Source of the DNA: Vibrio sagamiensis NBRC 104589
GTDB lineage: Bacteria; Pseudomonadota; Gammaproteobacteria; Enterobacterales; Vibrionaceae
NCBI RefSeq assembly: GCF_007990935.1
Contig: NZ_BJXJ01000016.1
Location: 1 to 64,000, forward strand
Direction: 5' to 3'
DNA: 64,000 nucleotides
Shown: positions 1 to 10,532 of the stretch, piece after piece
How positions within the stretch are numbered: the first letter of the stretch is position 1
How the letters are laid out: the number at the start of each line of letters is the position of its first letter
The notes under the pieces: generated by a model
Databases searched by the model: none
Told to the model about the DNA's origin: nothing
What the model saw: the letters and a program-made list of their open reading frames with translations, nothing else
Made by a program: the position numbers and the translations under genes

Positions 1-3000
1 TCCGCTGGCAACACTTTGGTCTCGCCTGCATCTAACGTTGGCAACACCCCATCAACGTCCAGTTGAAGGCTATCTCCTTTACCATTTATATTATTGGCAC
101 TCTTGTAAGTGTTATCTTCAACCGATATGGTTACTTTTTTATTTTCATCTCTTGGTGTTACATATGTAACTGTCCAAGTTACGTTGTCAGTGGTACTCCA
201 AGATAAAGGTTTTAGCTCACCGCCATTATTCTCATCTAACTTTACGTCTGAAATATCGAATTCTGTGACTTTTTCACTAAAAGTAAACGTAAGCGGGACT
301 TCGACACCACCAGCTAGAGGCTCATTCGCATTTGTCGGTATCTTAATTTCTAACGTAGGGACTTTTGATGCTACGACTTCTACGTCTGTCTCTCGAGACT
401 CACCTGTTTTGCCGACTAAATCTGTCGCCGTTACTTTTATCTTATAGTTGCCTGGCTCTAATGAGTGGCTAAAAGTATAAGAGTCATCGGGATTGGGCTC
501 TATAATTGATTTTTGACTTACTTGTAAGCCCAAATCGTTGAAAACCGTTGATGTAACAGATGCCAAGTTTTTATCTGTTACCTGAGCAGTTACATCCAAC
601 TGATATTTGCCATCATCTGTCGCTTTGTCATCCTGCGTGGTATCGACAATCGACACTTCAGGGTCTTCATAATCAACAACAGATTCGATACTTTCGGCAT
701 TATAAGTATTATTAAAAAGCGTAAAGTTTGTAATAGCACGTCCCATTGAATCAGTGACTGTCAATTTGTATCTGTATTTAGCTTGGTCATCAATTGCAAA
801 ATACATGGTACCATTAGTCATACCAGTATTCGGGGTTGATGACGTGATATTACCGCTGAAGTTAAGCGTATCTCCGGATGTTGGGATCATATCAATGGAA
901 TAATGCTTTGCCTTGACATGCCCCCCCTCTTCAGAACTAATCGTGAATGATTGTCTTTCATTGGTGAAAGCTAGCTTGCCTTCCTGCAAGCTAGATATAT
1001 CAGCAAACGAGAGAGTAATAGTCGGCGCAGTCAGATCTATATCGAGTGTCTGGCTTTCACTCCAACCGACTTTGTCCGTAGCTTGGATGTTAACTTGAAG
1101 GTTACTCAACCCTTCCAACTCGGCTTTTGTTAGCTCGAAATATAGATGAGAACCATCTTCTTTATATGGTTTTTCAATGATCTCAATTGGGTTGTATTTC
1201 GTGTATTTTACCTTAGCGAGGCCACTTCCTTCGTCTCTAATAGAAAACAGGAATCTCACCTTGCTTGGGTCTGTAGGCGATTCACTGACTGTAATATCAC
1301 TTCCAATAATTGGCTTGCTATTATCGACAATTACGTCAACTTTGGATTCACCTGAATTATTCCATATATCAATCGCTTTAATTGATAATTTGACCTGCTG
1401 ACCATCTAAACCGTCACTGAGCTCAGTCTTAAATGTTGCGCATGAGAATGAGTTGTCATCTTCGCAGACTTTTAATTGTGAAAAAATTCCTTCATTGTCC
1501 TTCCAGCTATATGATTGCCCATTTACGTTTGCAATGAGATTTTCTAGACTTGAGTTTTCATCAACTTTCACTTTGAAATTCATTGAAAGTTCTGAACCTC
1601 GGATAGGGCTATCTTTCTTTGGACTGGTGATTTCGATACCAACATTAAACGATGGCTTCAACAACTCTAACGCATAATCTGGTGCAACATTACCTGCTGT
1701 ATCTGCAAGGTTTCTAATCGTATAGAGATGTTTCGATGATAATGCGTCAATAATTGTTGAGTAGAGCCCAGTATAGGTACACTCGGTAATACCCTCTGCT
1801 CCAATACCACAACTGTCTGGTTGAAACTTTATACCTCCTTTATTTCTCTCTAGCACAGGCTTTGTTGACTCAATGTTCACTCCGGATAGACTATCTTTAA
1901 AGCTCAGAGTGATTCTCAACATTTTCTCTCCATCCTCGCCGTAAAAAATAGATCCGGAGCCAAGCTGGTAAGTACTCCCCGACTCAACGGTTGGCGCATC
2001 AATATCCATCATGCTAAAGCTAAATTTCTTGACCGTCTCTTTATTGTTTTTACCAACAGTTCTGGTGATTAAAACGACAGGCGATATCGACATATTTCTA
2101 TCCGTCGTTACGCTACACTTGTAGTTTTCTTGCGGATTATTGATTTCACCAGAATAAGCGTAGTCTGGTCCATCATCCGGCGCTCCATCCGAGGTGTAGT
2201 TTTCTCTCACCCAACACTCGAGCGTCTGAGCCTTAACCTCACCAACAGGTTTGAACTCTACATTCAACGTTTTACCGGAAATATGAGATTGGAAAGGGTC
2301 AGGCTTAGCGATCTCCAGTGAAACCCCTTGCCTTTGAACATTAAGTATCCTGGATGCTGTCTCTACAAGTTTATCTTTAGATTCGTTGACTTTAACATTG
2401 TTGGACACCAAGAAATTTAACTTGTAAGTACCGTCGTTAGAAATTTCGGTAACTCCTAGCTTGCCTTTCCATTTTCCAAACTTATCCACATCAAACTTTA
2501 TATTGTTACTGTTTGATAACTCACCGTACGTATAAGTAGCTGTTACTCCAGAAATGCCACTTGGGTCCTCAGCATCGATGGTAATGATCACCGGATCATT
2601 ATCACGTGTAATGAATCCTTCGTCTATCGCTCCACCACTTTCATAAGAAAACGACACATTGTTTATGGTAGGCAGCTTATTTTGAACCTTAATTTTATAG
2701 TCTATTTTCGTGGTATTTCCACGAACATCAGCACCCTTCAATATTATAGTTCTAGTGGAGCTATCACCGTCATCTTGTCCGCCTAAGTTAACCTGCATAT
2801 CCTCTTCTACTTTAGTGTAGGAGCCGGAAGCTGTGTCGATAAAACTCTCGAATTTCAGGCTATCTTTGTTTACTCCTTCAGTAGATTGCACACCTGTTTT
2901 ATTCAAGTCTTCAGCGGAAAGAGTAAAGACATAATTACCGCGATAGTAGTTGTTACCATTAAATTTATTCAGAGTTAAACTTGGCCCCTCGCGATCTAAG

Positions 3001-6000
3001 ATGATGGTTTTTGCATCTGTATCTGAAGAAAAGCCATATTCATCTATCGCTTTAACAAATAGATAGGCTCTATTGTTATCATCGATCGTAATTTTTGCAC
3101 TTTGTTCACTATTGATCTCAATATCGATAGGCTGAGAAGGGTTTTGAGGTTTAATTGAGCGTATCGCTTCACTGCTTTCAACCTGCCAAATTTCTACATT
3201 GCTCACTTTGGAAATATCTTCCACAGAAGCTAATTTAACTGTGAAGTTCGGGCCGACTAATTCACCGGTCTCTTTAGAAACATTATCGACCACCCAAGCA
3301 TCTGCGTATGTAACCACTGGTCCTTGATTATCAATGCTGTATTTAAACTCACCGCTACCTTCGTTTGATGGCTTGGCATTGTCGCTAGCTTTAACTGTGA
3401 AAGTGGCAATATCAGGATTATCTTTATCTTGACGAAAGTAATCAGCAAATAACTGGACTTTAACAGGTTCAGAACTGCCTTCTTGAGGAATGATTATACA
3501 GGGAGTTTGTGAATCACCTTCTTTCTTTGAATCATCTAGACATGGGGCCAATTTGACATCGCTACCCGAACTTTGTTTTTTGAGACTAATATCTACAGAA
3601 GCACGTGAGCTAAGTGAACCCCAATCTATTATTGGTTGCCATTCAGCATTGCCACTTAAAACTGGCGGTGTAGACTCCTCACTAACGTTACTTTTCACTT
3701 CTGGAGGCGTTGAGTCAACCTTGATATGAAAAGTGGTCGCGTTAGTATCACCCAATGTACGCTCGTTGCCTAAATTATCTTTAGCTGCAACCTTTACGTT
3801 CCAAATGCCATCATCAAGTTGAACGTCATTTTCTCCACATGACTCCTCGTTGACAGAGCATAGTTTAATCTTGAAAGATTCATCCTGATTACCCTGTGGG
3901 CTAATAGTTTGTGTGGTGGAACCGTCTTTAGAAAACTGAATTTGGCGAGAATCAATATCGTCACCGACGAGATCGTCAAACGTAAATTTAAGATCGTGCG
4001 TAATACCTCCATGAGTACTTAAGAAATCGTCTTGACTAACTTGAACGCCATTAACCATTGGTGGAACATACTCGACCACAGGAAAATCATTATCGACATA
4101 TACGGTATTGATATGCTCCTTACCCTCAGCATAATCGTTGCCTTTGTCGTCCGATACTTGAGTAATGAGTTCAAACTTAGCGATATCTTTGAGCTCATTT
4201 GCTACCGTTTGTAAGTTAAAGTTATACTGTTTTTTATAAGCATCATCTGGGTTAACGCCATCAATTTTAAGTAAATTCTCCCCCCCATCAACATACCCGC
4301 CTTCGTCTTTTTTATACCACTTAGAGCTGAACTGTGGTCCGTTGACTATTTTAGACTCATCTTCAACGGTAATGTTTGCTGATATGCTCCCCGCAACGTA
4401 TCTCTTTTTACTAACCTCTATGGTGCGGCTTTCTTCACTGAATTCAAGAGATACACTCGGGGGCATCTTATCAATGCTTGTTTCGCATTTTTGTCCTAAA
4501 AGCGTCGAATCGCATATTGGCCCTAAAATCGTCTCATCGCCTAACTTTGGGTTGGCGTTAAAGATATCGTCTGCATAGTCCTGAGCAATATGTTTAGTAA
4601 CACCATATGTATCCGTGGCTACATTAAAATACGCCTGTGCTAAGTCTTTGCGATATGTTTCCTCGGTCAATTGGTTGCCATTGACGAAGATATCCTGACC
4701 TTGGGATCCTTTACCGTCTGCTTTACCATCGGCTTTAAGATCATTGAAAATTGCTCTGGCCCAATCTGATCCATTTTGAGGGTTATCTTCAGGGATCTTA
4801 TTCAATGCTTCAGCTAAAAAGCGATGAATGAATTCGTTGCTCGCGGCTTGTTGATCGGTAATCTCTTTTAGCATGTCACCAAAAGCATAGCTGGTAATGG
4901 TTGGGTCGAATCCGAAGAAAGGCTTATCATCATTTGAACCAAGACTAGAACCCGATAACGCCGTCTCTACCTGATCAAGAATGGTATCAAAGCTCGCTAT
5001 GGATTTGTCATCAGCCTTGTTCCATAAAAACTCAAATAGGCCCATTTGATAAGCTGACAATTCTGTTAGGTGGAGGTCAAGTGACTCACCTGATTTTTCT
5101 ACCTTGTAATACGCACCTAAATATGGTGTTGGATTATTCTTCTCCGTCAGCGTAACGGTGGTTTTATTCGATTCTGAACAGTTATTATTACACCAGTTAT
5201 AAAAACTGGCCTGCCCTAACAATTTGACTCGAATGCGGCTGTTTTCATTTATCTCGGCTTCAATTTCACACGACGCTCGATCATGATATTCATCACCTTC
5301 ATCAGTACGAGTGGTACATACCCCTAATGATTCAAAATTACCACTTTCAGGATTTAAAACTTCCGCTCTCACCTGCGCTTCAATAAATGGCGTATGGATT
5401 TTGATTCTTGGTAGATTAAACGTCTTTTTAAAATAGGCGCTCTCTGTTTGACTTTTACGCCCCGCATTATCGACAACCCTTACATCGATTTTAAATAAGT
5501 CCTGATCATTACTTTGGTTAATCAGTATTTGACCACAGGTTTGTCTGGTGTACGGTAAGTAGTAGGTAATATCATCTCCCGGATTACTAGGGGCAATTCG
5601 CGGAAGTTGCTCTTGTCTGGCTTGATAGGGGATCCATTGTTCACCTCTTTTTTTAGAGCAAACCACCTCTACTTTCAGTTCCTCAGACGGCGTACTGATT
5701 GCGATACCACTGGTAGGATCTTGCTCAAAAAAGTCCGACGCTTTGATCGAGATATAAGGGATTGAGTTGTTATCAAGATATGCAGGGTCAAAATTGTCTA
5801 CAGCAATGCCGTTTTTAGCAATCGAGCGGTTGATATCCAAATAGAACTTTGCCTCTCCAGCCGCTTCTTCTGTATCTGGGTAGGTCTTATCAGTGTATTT
5901 TTCTTTACTTTGAACACGACCGCTATCACCATCATAAATAAAGTTCATATCTCCCTCAGGAAAGATGATCTCACTCAATATGGGCTGCTTAGTATCCCTA

Positions 6001-7688
6001 AAAATTGGAAAATCCTTAACCGTTTCATTGCCACGTTTATCACTGGCACGAATTTCAAGTAAGGTTTTATTCAAATTTTTATCGATGCCAACTTCGTAAT
6101 AAAAAGCACAAGTATTTTCACCCTGAGATTTACAATCTATTGTGAAAAGTTCCTCACCTTTCTTACCAACCTGTACTTTACCAGTAAGTTCTGCATCACT
6201 CACTGTACCTTGGAGTTCATATTTTTCTGCATATTGGCATTCATCGTTATTAAATGAGTCGCACTTTACCGCACCAACATCCCCACCCTTAAAGTTAATG
6301 ACAGGATATTGGTTATCCCACTGAAAACGAATTTCGGTGGTTTCATCTTCTGGTTTACCGACATAAGGCTCAACTTCATATGGCGTGACAATCAACTTCG
6401 CTTGATCTAACGCATCGGTTGCTTGCTCTTGATCAACTTTAACTGTATCAATGATAACGTCGACTTGGGTTTCACGTTGACCTGCGGTAAATACGCCTCT
6501 GTTAATAGAACAAAAACTGTCTAGTATGGTCTCACCCTGAGCAACGCAAAGGAAGGTCCCAGTACCATAATCCAAAGAGACACTCACGTCTTGGATGCCG
6601 ACATCATCACTGAGTGTTAAACGAATTTGGCCATTCTCACCTTGCAGTATTTCACCTGGCTTTTCTCTACTGACTGTTGGTTTAACATTATCTATTGGTG
6701 TCTCATCACGAGGAGGAATAACGCCACCACCAGAGTTCGCACTGGAGTTTGAACCCAAGCCACTGATATGGTTGGCGAAATCAACATAGTCTTTCCCTGC
6801 TGTTGAAGAGTGATTTATCTTAGTATCATTAACAACATTAAGGAGAGACTTTGCTAAGTCATGAGTATAGAGCTCTGATCCAACACTTTTTTTACCAAAC
6901 GACATAACAGCTGAACCACCTGTTATCACGTCTTTTTCACGCCCATCAAGCTTGCCATCAGCACGTATATCTCGATATTGGATATCAGCGAGGTGCATGG
7001 AAGTGTAAAGTAATGGATCATCTTCGTTATTTGGATCCATCAGATCATAAGAAAATGAAGAATACGCCGTCAATAATGCACCGTATTTATGACCACTTGT
7101 TGGCATCGAACTTTGGCCAGAATTCACAATGTCAATGGGCTCAACGAGATTGACATCAAAGCTATATAGTTGTTCTAACGTTGCAGAGGTATCACTGATA
7201 GCATCCGACACATCGTCACCTTGATTATGGATCTTAAATTCCGCCAAACCAGTTAACATGTTGGTCAGTGGGGTGATCATCTGAGTGGTATTATCCCCCT
7301 CACGATAATTTAAGACAGCTCGAAGGTGCAGCTTTTGACCGTTGCTTTCATTGATTTGCTTGTCAGTGTAAGGGTCAAGATACGCTCCCCCTTTAGCTTC
7401 AATGTAAACTGGTTTTGATGACGTTTGCAGTTTCAAGGTATAGCGACCATCAACACCACTTTTCACTTCATCCAATAATCGACCAAGTCGTCCATTTTCA
7501 TATTCCCAAGCAGATACGATCGCCCCACCAACTGGCGCATCAAAAACCACACCCGATAGAGTTCCTTTTGCGCGTTCTGGCGGTGTATTACTATTGCCAC
7601 CACCACCTCCTCCTCCTCCACAAGAGGAAACAATCAGTGAAAAAGAAATAAGGCTGAGTGTTGTTTTAAATGTATTTTTAGTGGCCAT
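1..7688 (-). CDS. Giant Ig/cadherin-like repeat lipoprotein (C-terminus beyond window)
   Basis: The minus-strand frame is open from an ATG at 7688 to the left edge, at least 2562 codons. The N-terminus is a lipoprotein signal: a hydrophobic stretch ending in VSSC with the lipidation Cys at residue 23, followed by eight Gly. A carboxypeptidase-regulatory-like domain follows (from about residue 40, starting GTLSGVVFDAPV). Many beta-sandwich repeats come next, with linkers such as DNVKPTVS and DSTPPEVKS and motifs such as DNAGRKSQT and DKGNDYAEG, typical of Ig-like or cadherin-like extracellular domains. Two related helical segments at about residues 238 and 984 carry ADGKxDG. The last visible domain (VPLTFTFSEKVTEFDISDV) resembles bacterial Ig-like adhesin domains. 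Likely outer-membrane anchored and exposed or periplasmic; adhesion is an inference. No strong Shine-Dalgarno is visible. All plus-strand ORFs here are shadows. Confidence 0.88.
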   Translation of the reverse strand, partial: MATKNTFKTTLSLISFSLIVSSCGGGGGGGGNSNTPPERAKGTLSGVVFDAPVGGAIVSAWEYENGRLGRLLDEVKSGVDGRYTLKLQTSSKPVYIEAKGGAYLDPYTDKQINESNGQKLHLRAVLNYREGDNTTQMITPLTNMLTGLAEFKIHNQGDDVSDAISDTSATLEQLYSFDVNLVEPIDIVNSGQSSMPTSGHKYGALLTAYSSFSYDLMDPNNEDDPLLYTSMHLADIQYRDIRADGKLDGREKDVITGGSAVMSFGKKSVGSELYTHDLAKSLLNVVNDTKINHSSTAGKDYVDFANHISGLGSNSSANSGGGVIPPRDETPIDNVKPTVSREKPGEILQGENGQIRLTLSDDVGIQDVSVSLDYGTGTFLCVAQGETILDSFCSINRGVFTAGQRETQVDVIIDTVKVDQEQATDALDQAKLIVTPYEVEPYVGKPEDETTEIRFQWDNQYPVINFKGGDVGAVKCDSFNNDECQYAEKYELQGTVSDAELTGKVQVGKKGEELFTIDCKSQGENTCAFYYEVGIDKNLNKTLLEIRASDKRGNETVKDFPIFRDTKQPILSEIIFPEGDMNFIYDGDSGRVQSKEKYTDKTYPDTEEAAGEAKFYLDINRSIAKNGIAVDNFDPAYLDNNSIPYISIKASDFFEQDPTSGIAISTPSEELKVEVVCSKKRGEQWIPYQARQEQLPRIAPSNPGDDITYYLPYTRQTCGQILINQSNDQDLFKIDVRVVDNAGRKSQTESAYFKKTFNLPRIKIHTPFIEAQVRAEVLNPESGNFESLGVCTTRTDEGDEYHDRASCEIEAEINENSRIRVKLLGQASFYNWCNNNCSESNKTTVTLTEKNNPTPYLGAYYKVEKSGESLDLHLTELSAYQMGLFEFLWNKADDKSIASFDTILDQVETALSGSSLGSNDDKPFFGFDPTITSYAFGDMLKEITDQQAASNEFIHRFLAEALNKIPEDNPQNGSDWARAIFNDLKADGKADGKGSQGQDIFVNGNQLTEETYRKDLAQAYFNVATDTYGVTKHIAQDYADDIFNANPKLGDETILGPICDSTLLGQKCETSIDKMPPSVSLEFSEESRTIEVSKKRYVAGSISANITVEDESKIVNGPQFSSKWYKKDEGGYVDGGENLLKIDGVNPDDAYKKQYNFNLQTVANELKDIAKFELITQVSDDKGNDYAEGKEHINTVYVDNDFPVVEYVPPMVNGVQVSQDDFLSTHGGITHDLKFTFDDLVGDDIDSRQIQFSKDGSTTQTISPQGNQDESFKIKLCSVNEESCGENDVQLDDGIWNVKVAAKDNLGNERTLGDTNATTFHIKVDSTPPEVKSNVSEESTPPVLSGNAEWQPIIDWGSLSSRASVDISLKKQSSGSDVKLAPCLDDSKKEGDSQTPCIIIPQEGSSEPVKVQLFADYFRQDKDNPDIATFTVKASDNAKPSNEGSGEFKYSIDNQGPVVTYADAWVVDNVSKETGELVGPNFTVKLASVEDISKVSNVEIWQVESSEAIRSIKPQNPSQPIDIEINSEQSAKITIDDNNRAYLFVKAIDEYGFSSDTDAKTIILDREGPSLTLNKFNGNNYYRGNYVFTLSAEDLNKTGVQSTEGVNKDSLKFESFIDTASGSYTKVEEDMQVNLGGQDDGDSSTRTIILKGADVRGNTTKIDYKIKVQNKLPTINNVSFSYESGGAIDEGFITRDNDPVIITIDAEDPSGISGVTATYTYGELSNSNNIKFDVDKFGKWKGKLGVTEISNDGTYKLNFLVSNNVKVNESKDKLVETASRILNVQRQGVSLEIAKPDPFQSHISGKTLNVEFKPVGEVKAQTLECWVRENYTSDGAPDDGPDYAYSGEINNPQENYKCSVTTDRNMSISPVVLITRTVGKNNKETVKKFSFSMMDIDAPTVESGSTYQLGSGSIFYGEDGEKMLRITLSFKDSLSGVNIESTKPVLERNKGGIKFQPDSCGIGAEGITECTYTGLYSTIIDALSSKHLYTIRNLADTAGNVAPDYALELLKPSFNVGIEITSPKKDSPIRGSELSMNFKVKVDENSSLENLIANVNGQSYSWKDNEGIFSQLKVCEDDNSFSCATFKTELSDGLDGQQVKLSIKAIDIWNNSGESKVDVIVDNSKPIIGSDITVSESPTDPSKVRFLFSIRDEGSGLAKVKYTKYNPIEIIEKPYKEDGSHLYFELTKAELEGLSNLQVNIQATDKVGWSESQTLDIDLTAPTITLSFADISSLQEGKLAFTNERQSFTISSEEGGHVKAKHYSIDMIPTSGDTLNFSGNITSSTPNTGMTNGTMYFAIDDQAKYRYKLTVTDSMGRAITNFTLFNNTYNAESIESVVDYEDPEVSIVDTTQDDKATDDGKYQLDVTAQVTDKNLASVTSTVFNDLGLQVSQKSIIEPNPDDSYTFSHSLEPGNYKIKVTATDLVGKTGESRETDVEVVASKVPTLEIKIPTNANEPLAGGVEVPLTFTFSEKVTEFDISDVKLDENNGGELKPLSWSTTDNVTWTVTYVTPRDENKKVTISVEDNTYKSANNINGKGDSLQLDVDGVLPTLDAGETKVLPA

Positions 7689-7938
7689 ACTGCATTACAA
7701 CTATAGGAATTTTCCCGCGATTATATTCTTGTTTTATTTTTTCTCAATATGGTAAAAAACCCAATTAAAGTGCCGAAATAACTATACTTTCCGTCATTGG
7801 AACAGACAAATTTCGGTTTATATCAAATTGTATTATCATTTATTTAGTTAAAAGACAGGAATTTGCTTATCTGGCGTGTAACATTTTCTTTAAAATATTA
7901 TACTTTGACTCCATTCTTTATCTAAGTTTGTTTATATC

Positions 7939-8922
7939 ATGACTGGTTTATTACTCAGGCAACATCATCAAAGTATTTCACAACCGATTGCGGCTATCGC
8001 ATTGGTCATGGCCACCAATGCCGCTTTGATTGCCCTCGTGACGGCTCCTGAAAGCGAAAAAAAAACCATCACGCTTGAGGCCAAACCTCCTGCCATTGTG
8101 CCATTTCATATGGAGGCCGTTTATGATAAATACTTTCAACGAACTAAGATTATTACAGGTTCCATTCGCTATTCTTTTGTTCCTTCATTAATTGATGCAG
8201 GTTTATCTCAAGCTCACATAAAATCTCTATTATCTTTAATTGAAAAGGACTTTGATATTATTCAATCAGTATCAAATGGTGCTCAGTTCGCAATAAAACT
8301 AAAAACTGACCGTTATAATGAAAAATATATCAGTTCTTTTTACTATTTTGACAGTAATAATGAATATTTCATTAAAGATAATGGAAAAGAAAGTAGTGAC
8401 AATATTTCTCAACAAGATATTTACCCACAACCTTATTTCATTATGCCAGTAGATGAAAGCTATCGAGTTTCTTCTGGATTTAACATGCGCAGAAAACATC
8501 CTGTGACAAGAATGATCACACCGCACCTTGGTACCGATTATGCGGTACCGATTGGAACTCCAATTCACAGCATTGCCGATGGTGTTGTGATAAAATCACG
8601 TTATAACCGTTTTGCAGGTGATTACATTAATGTACAACATTTAAACGGAATGGTTTCGCGCTATTTACATTTATCATTACGCTTTGTTGATGTAGGCGAT
8701 CGGGTCGAACAAGGGGAAGTGATTGCTCATTCAGGTAACAGCGGCCGAACCACAGGGCCACATTTACATCTCGAGTTAATTGATAATGGAAGAGCAACGG
8801 ACTATGAACGTTTTATGCAGACTCATCCACAACCACCGATCAACCATAAAGCAGAGCGAGAAGCCAAGCTTGAGCGTCAAGAGCTGACTGCAGCTATCAA
8901 AATGGAAAGTGAGCCGAGATAA
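7939..8922 (+). CDS. M23-family peptidoglycan DD-endopeptidase, membrane-anchored
   Basis: A 327-residue predicted murein hydrolase. One N-terminal hydrophobic segment (residues about 18-37) should act as a signal anchor, followed by a linker domain and a C-terminal M23 (LytM) domain. The zinc-binding residues are present: H196 and D200 in HLGTD, and H275/H277 in HLHLE, so the enzyme looks active. M23 enzymes of this architecture cut the D-Ala to meso-DAP crosslinks of peptidoglycan; Vibrio cholerae has three (ShyA/B/C). The lack of a LysM-like segment and the membrane anchor suggest the ShyC type, but I cannot assign it firmly. There is no clear ribosome site before the ATG at 7939. It is divergent from the giant lipoprotein and appears monocistronic. 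Confidence 0.85.
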   Translation: MTGLLLRQHHQSISQPIAAIALVMATNAALIALVTAPESEKKTITLEAKPPAIVPFHMEAVYDKYFQRTKIITGSIRYSFVPSLIDAGLSQAHIKSLLSLIEKDFDIIQSVSNGAQFAIKLKTDRYNEKYISSFYYFDSNNEYFIKDNGKESSDNISQQDIYPQPYFIMPVDESYRVSSGFNMRRKHPVTRMITPHLGTDYAVPIGTPIHSIADGVVIKSRYNRFAGDYINVQHLNGMVSRYLHLSLRFVDVGDRVEQGEVIAHSGNSGRTTGPHLHLELIDNGRATDYERFMQTHPQPPINHKAEREAKLERQELTAAIKMESEPR

Positions 8923-9171
8923 CCGAGCATAAATACTTTTCTATTACTTTCAAAATCAAAGCTGCAACTTTTCCGTTGATAATTTTATCGAGCGTTCTCT
9001 CTTAAATTCCTGCTTGACTGAAATAAGTGTTAAAATCTTCTTAATATTTGCTGTTTTCGACGCATCACTACCAATACCCTTGTCTGATACGAATCGGGCA
9101 ACACGTATTGTACACATCAATGCATTGATTCTTGTTACAGCGTAACCATGAAACAATAAGGCGATTTTAAA

Positions 9172-10116
9172 ATGGTTAATAACTCCATTCAGTGGTTTCC
9201 TGGCCACATGCACAAAGCACGTAAAGAAATTGAGGAAGCTCTCCCTCAAATTGACGTCATCATCGAGGTGCTTGACGCTCGTATTCCTTTTAGTAGTGAA
9301 AACCCAATGATTTCTTCTTTGCGCGGAAATAAACCCGTCGTTAAGGTTCTCAATAAGCGAGATCTAGCTGATCCAGTCCTCACTCAAGTATGGATAGAGC
9401 ATTTTGAACAAGAGCAAAATGTCAAAGCGATGGCAATTACTACTTCTGAGATCAACGAAGTCAATAAAATTATGGAGCTTTGTCGCAAGCTGGCTCCTCA
9501 TCGTGAAGAAATAGGTAAAAACATCCGCACAATGATCATGGGTATACCTAACGTCGGAAAATCAACCATTATCAATACACTAGCAGGCCGAACGATTGCT
9601 GTTACAGGCAACCAACCAGCTGTAACCCGTCGTCAACAAAGAATCAATCTCCAAAATGGTATTGTTTTATCAGATACTCCAGGCATATTATGGCCAAAAG
9701 TGGAAAATCCTCACAGTGGTTTTCGCCTTGCCGCGACAGGGGCAGTAAAAGATACAGCGATGGAATACGAAGAAGTCGCTTTCTATACTGTTGAGTATTT
9801 GGCAAAGCATTACCCTGAGACACTTAAACACCGTTATCAAATAGATGAACTCCCTGAATCTGATATCGAGATCATGGAAGAAATCGGTCGTCGACGCGGG
9901 GCATTGAGAGCAGGTGGTCGTGTTGACTTACACAAAGTTTCTGAGATTCTTCTCCATGAACTTCGTCAAGGAACCCTTGGTCAAGTCACCTTAGAACTAC
10001 CAGAAATGATCACACAAGAGTTAATTGAAGTAGAACAAGAGACCACACGCAAGGAAGAAGAAAAAGCAAAACGTAAAGAAGAACGACGTAAACGATATTT
10101 ACGTAATAAACGTTAA
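9172..10116 (+). CDS. ylqF: Ribosome biogenesis GTPase YlqF/RbgA family
   Basis: A 314-residue circularly permuted GTPase. The G motifs occur in the order G4 (NKRD, about residue 62), G1 (GIPNVGKST, about residue 126) and G3 (DTPG, about residue 170), the diagnostic order of the YlqF/RbgA family, which acts in late 50S subunit assembly. The N-terminal IQWFPGHMHKA is the family signature. The C-terminus is extremely charged (repeated KEEEKAKRKEERRKR), probably for rRNA contact. The ATG is preceded by ACAATAAGGCG, an acceptable ribosome site. It stands alone and ends in a hairpin terminator. Confidence 0.93.
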   Translation: MVNNSIQWFPGHMHKARKEIEEALPQIDVIIEVLDARIPFSSENPMISSLRGNKPVVKVLNKRDLADPVLTQVWIEHFEQEQNVKAMAITTSEINEVNKIMELCRKLAPHREEIGKNIRTMIMGIPNVGKSTIINTLAGRTIAVTGNQPAVTRRQQRINLQNGIVLSDTPGILWPKVENPHSGFRLAATGAVKDTAMEYEEVAFYTVEYLAKHYPETLKHRYQIDELPESDIEIMEEIGRRRGALRAGGRVDLHKVSEILLHELRQGTLGQVTLELPEMITQELIEVEQETTRKEEEKAKRKEERRKRYLRNKR

Positions 10117-10148
10117 TAATTTTTAACTTTTTATCCTTTATCCCTTTC

Positions 10149-10186
10149 AAGACACCCAAGTATCGAAAAACTTGAGTGTCTTTTTT
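10149..10186 (+). terminator. Rho-independent terminator after ylqF
   Basis: A 12-bp stem with one mismatch, AAGACACCCAAG / CTTGAGTGTCTT, with a 10-nt loop, runs into TTTTTT. It lies 32 bp after the ylqF stop codon. Confidence 0.8.
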
Positions 10187-10532
10187 AATCTATTTATTCC
10201 ACTCTCTCACCTACTTACCCTCTACGTTTCATTCTTTATTAAAAATCACCTTTTATCAGATTTATTTACATAATTTGTTATCAGCATTAAAAACCTATTA
10301 AATTACCAAGCATAACTTTGTAAATAAATGAATATAATAAGCAAAAAAAACAAAAAAATAACGTAAGTGCTTGTTTTTTAATACTCAAAACCATTTATAT
10401 CAATTTATTTCAACCCGGTAAGATTTAGGTGTAATTTATAAACAAATATAAACACATCATCGTAATATCTCATATTAATGCATTTATTTTTGCTTATATA
10501 GATAAAGATAATATTTGTTTACAAGGGTTAAA
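10187..10532. promoter_or_regulatory. AT-rich upstream region of the toxin-like operon
   Basis: About 345 bp without a gene, very rich in A and T with several A-tracts (for example around 10340-10380). It must contain the promoter of the three-gene operon that starts at 10533. I could not pick a -10/-35 pair with confidence. The composition would suit H-NS silencing, which is inference only. Confidence 0.4.

Noticed and set aside
109..6789. Many plus-strand ORFs of 60-79 codons and one of 112 codons
   Set aside because: They lie within the open minus-strand lipoprotein frame, show no ribosome sites and have low-complexity products, as expected for shadows.
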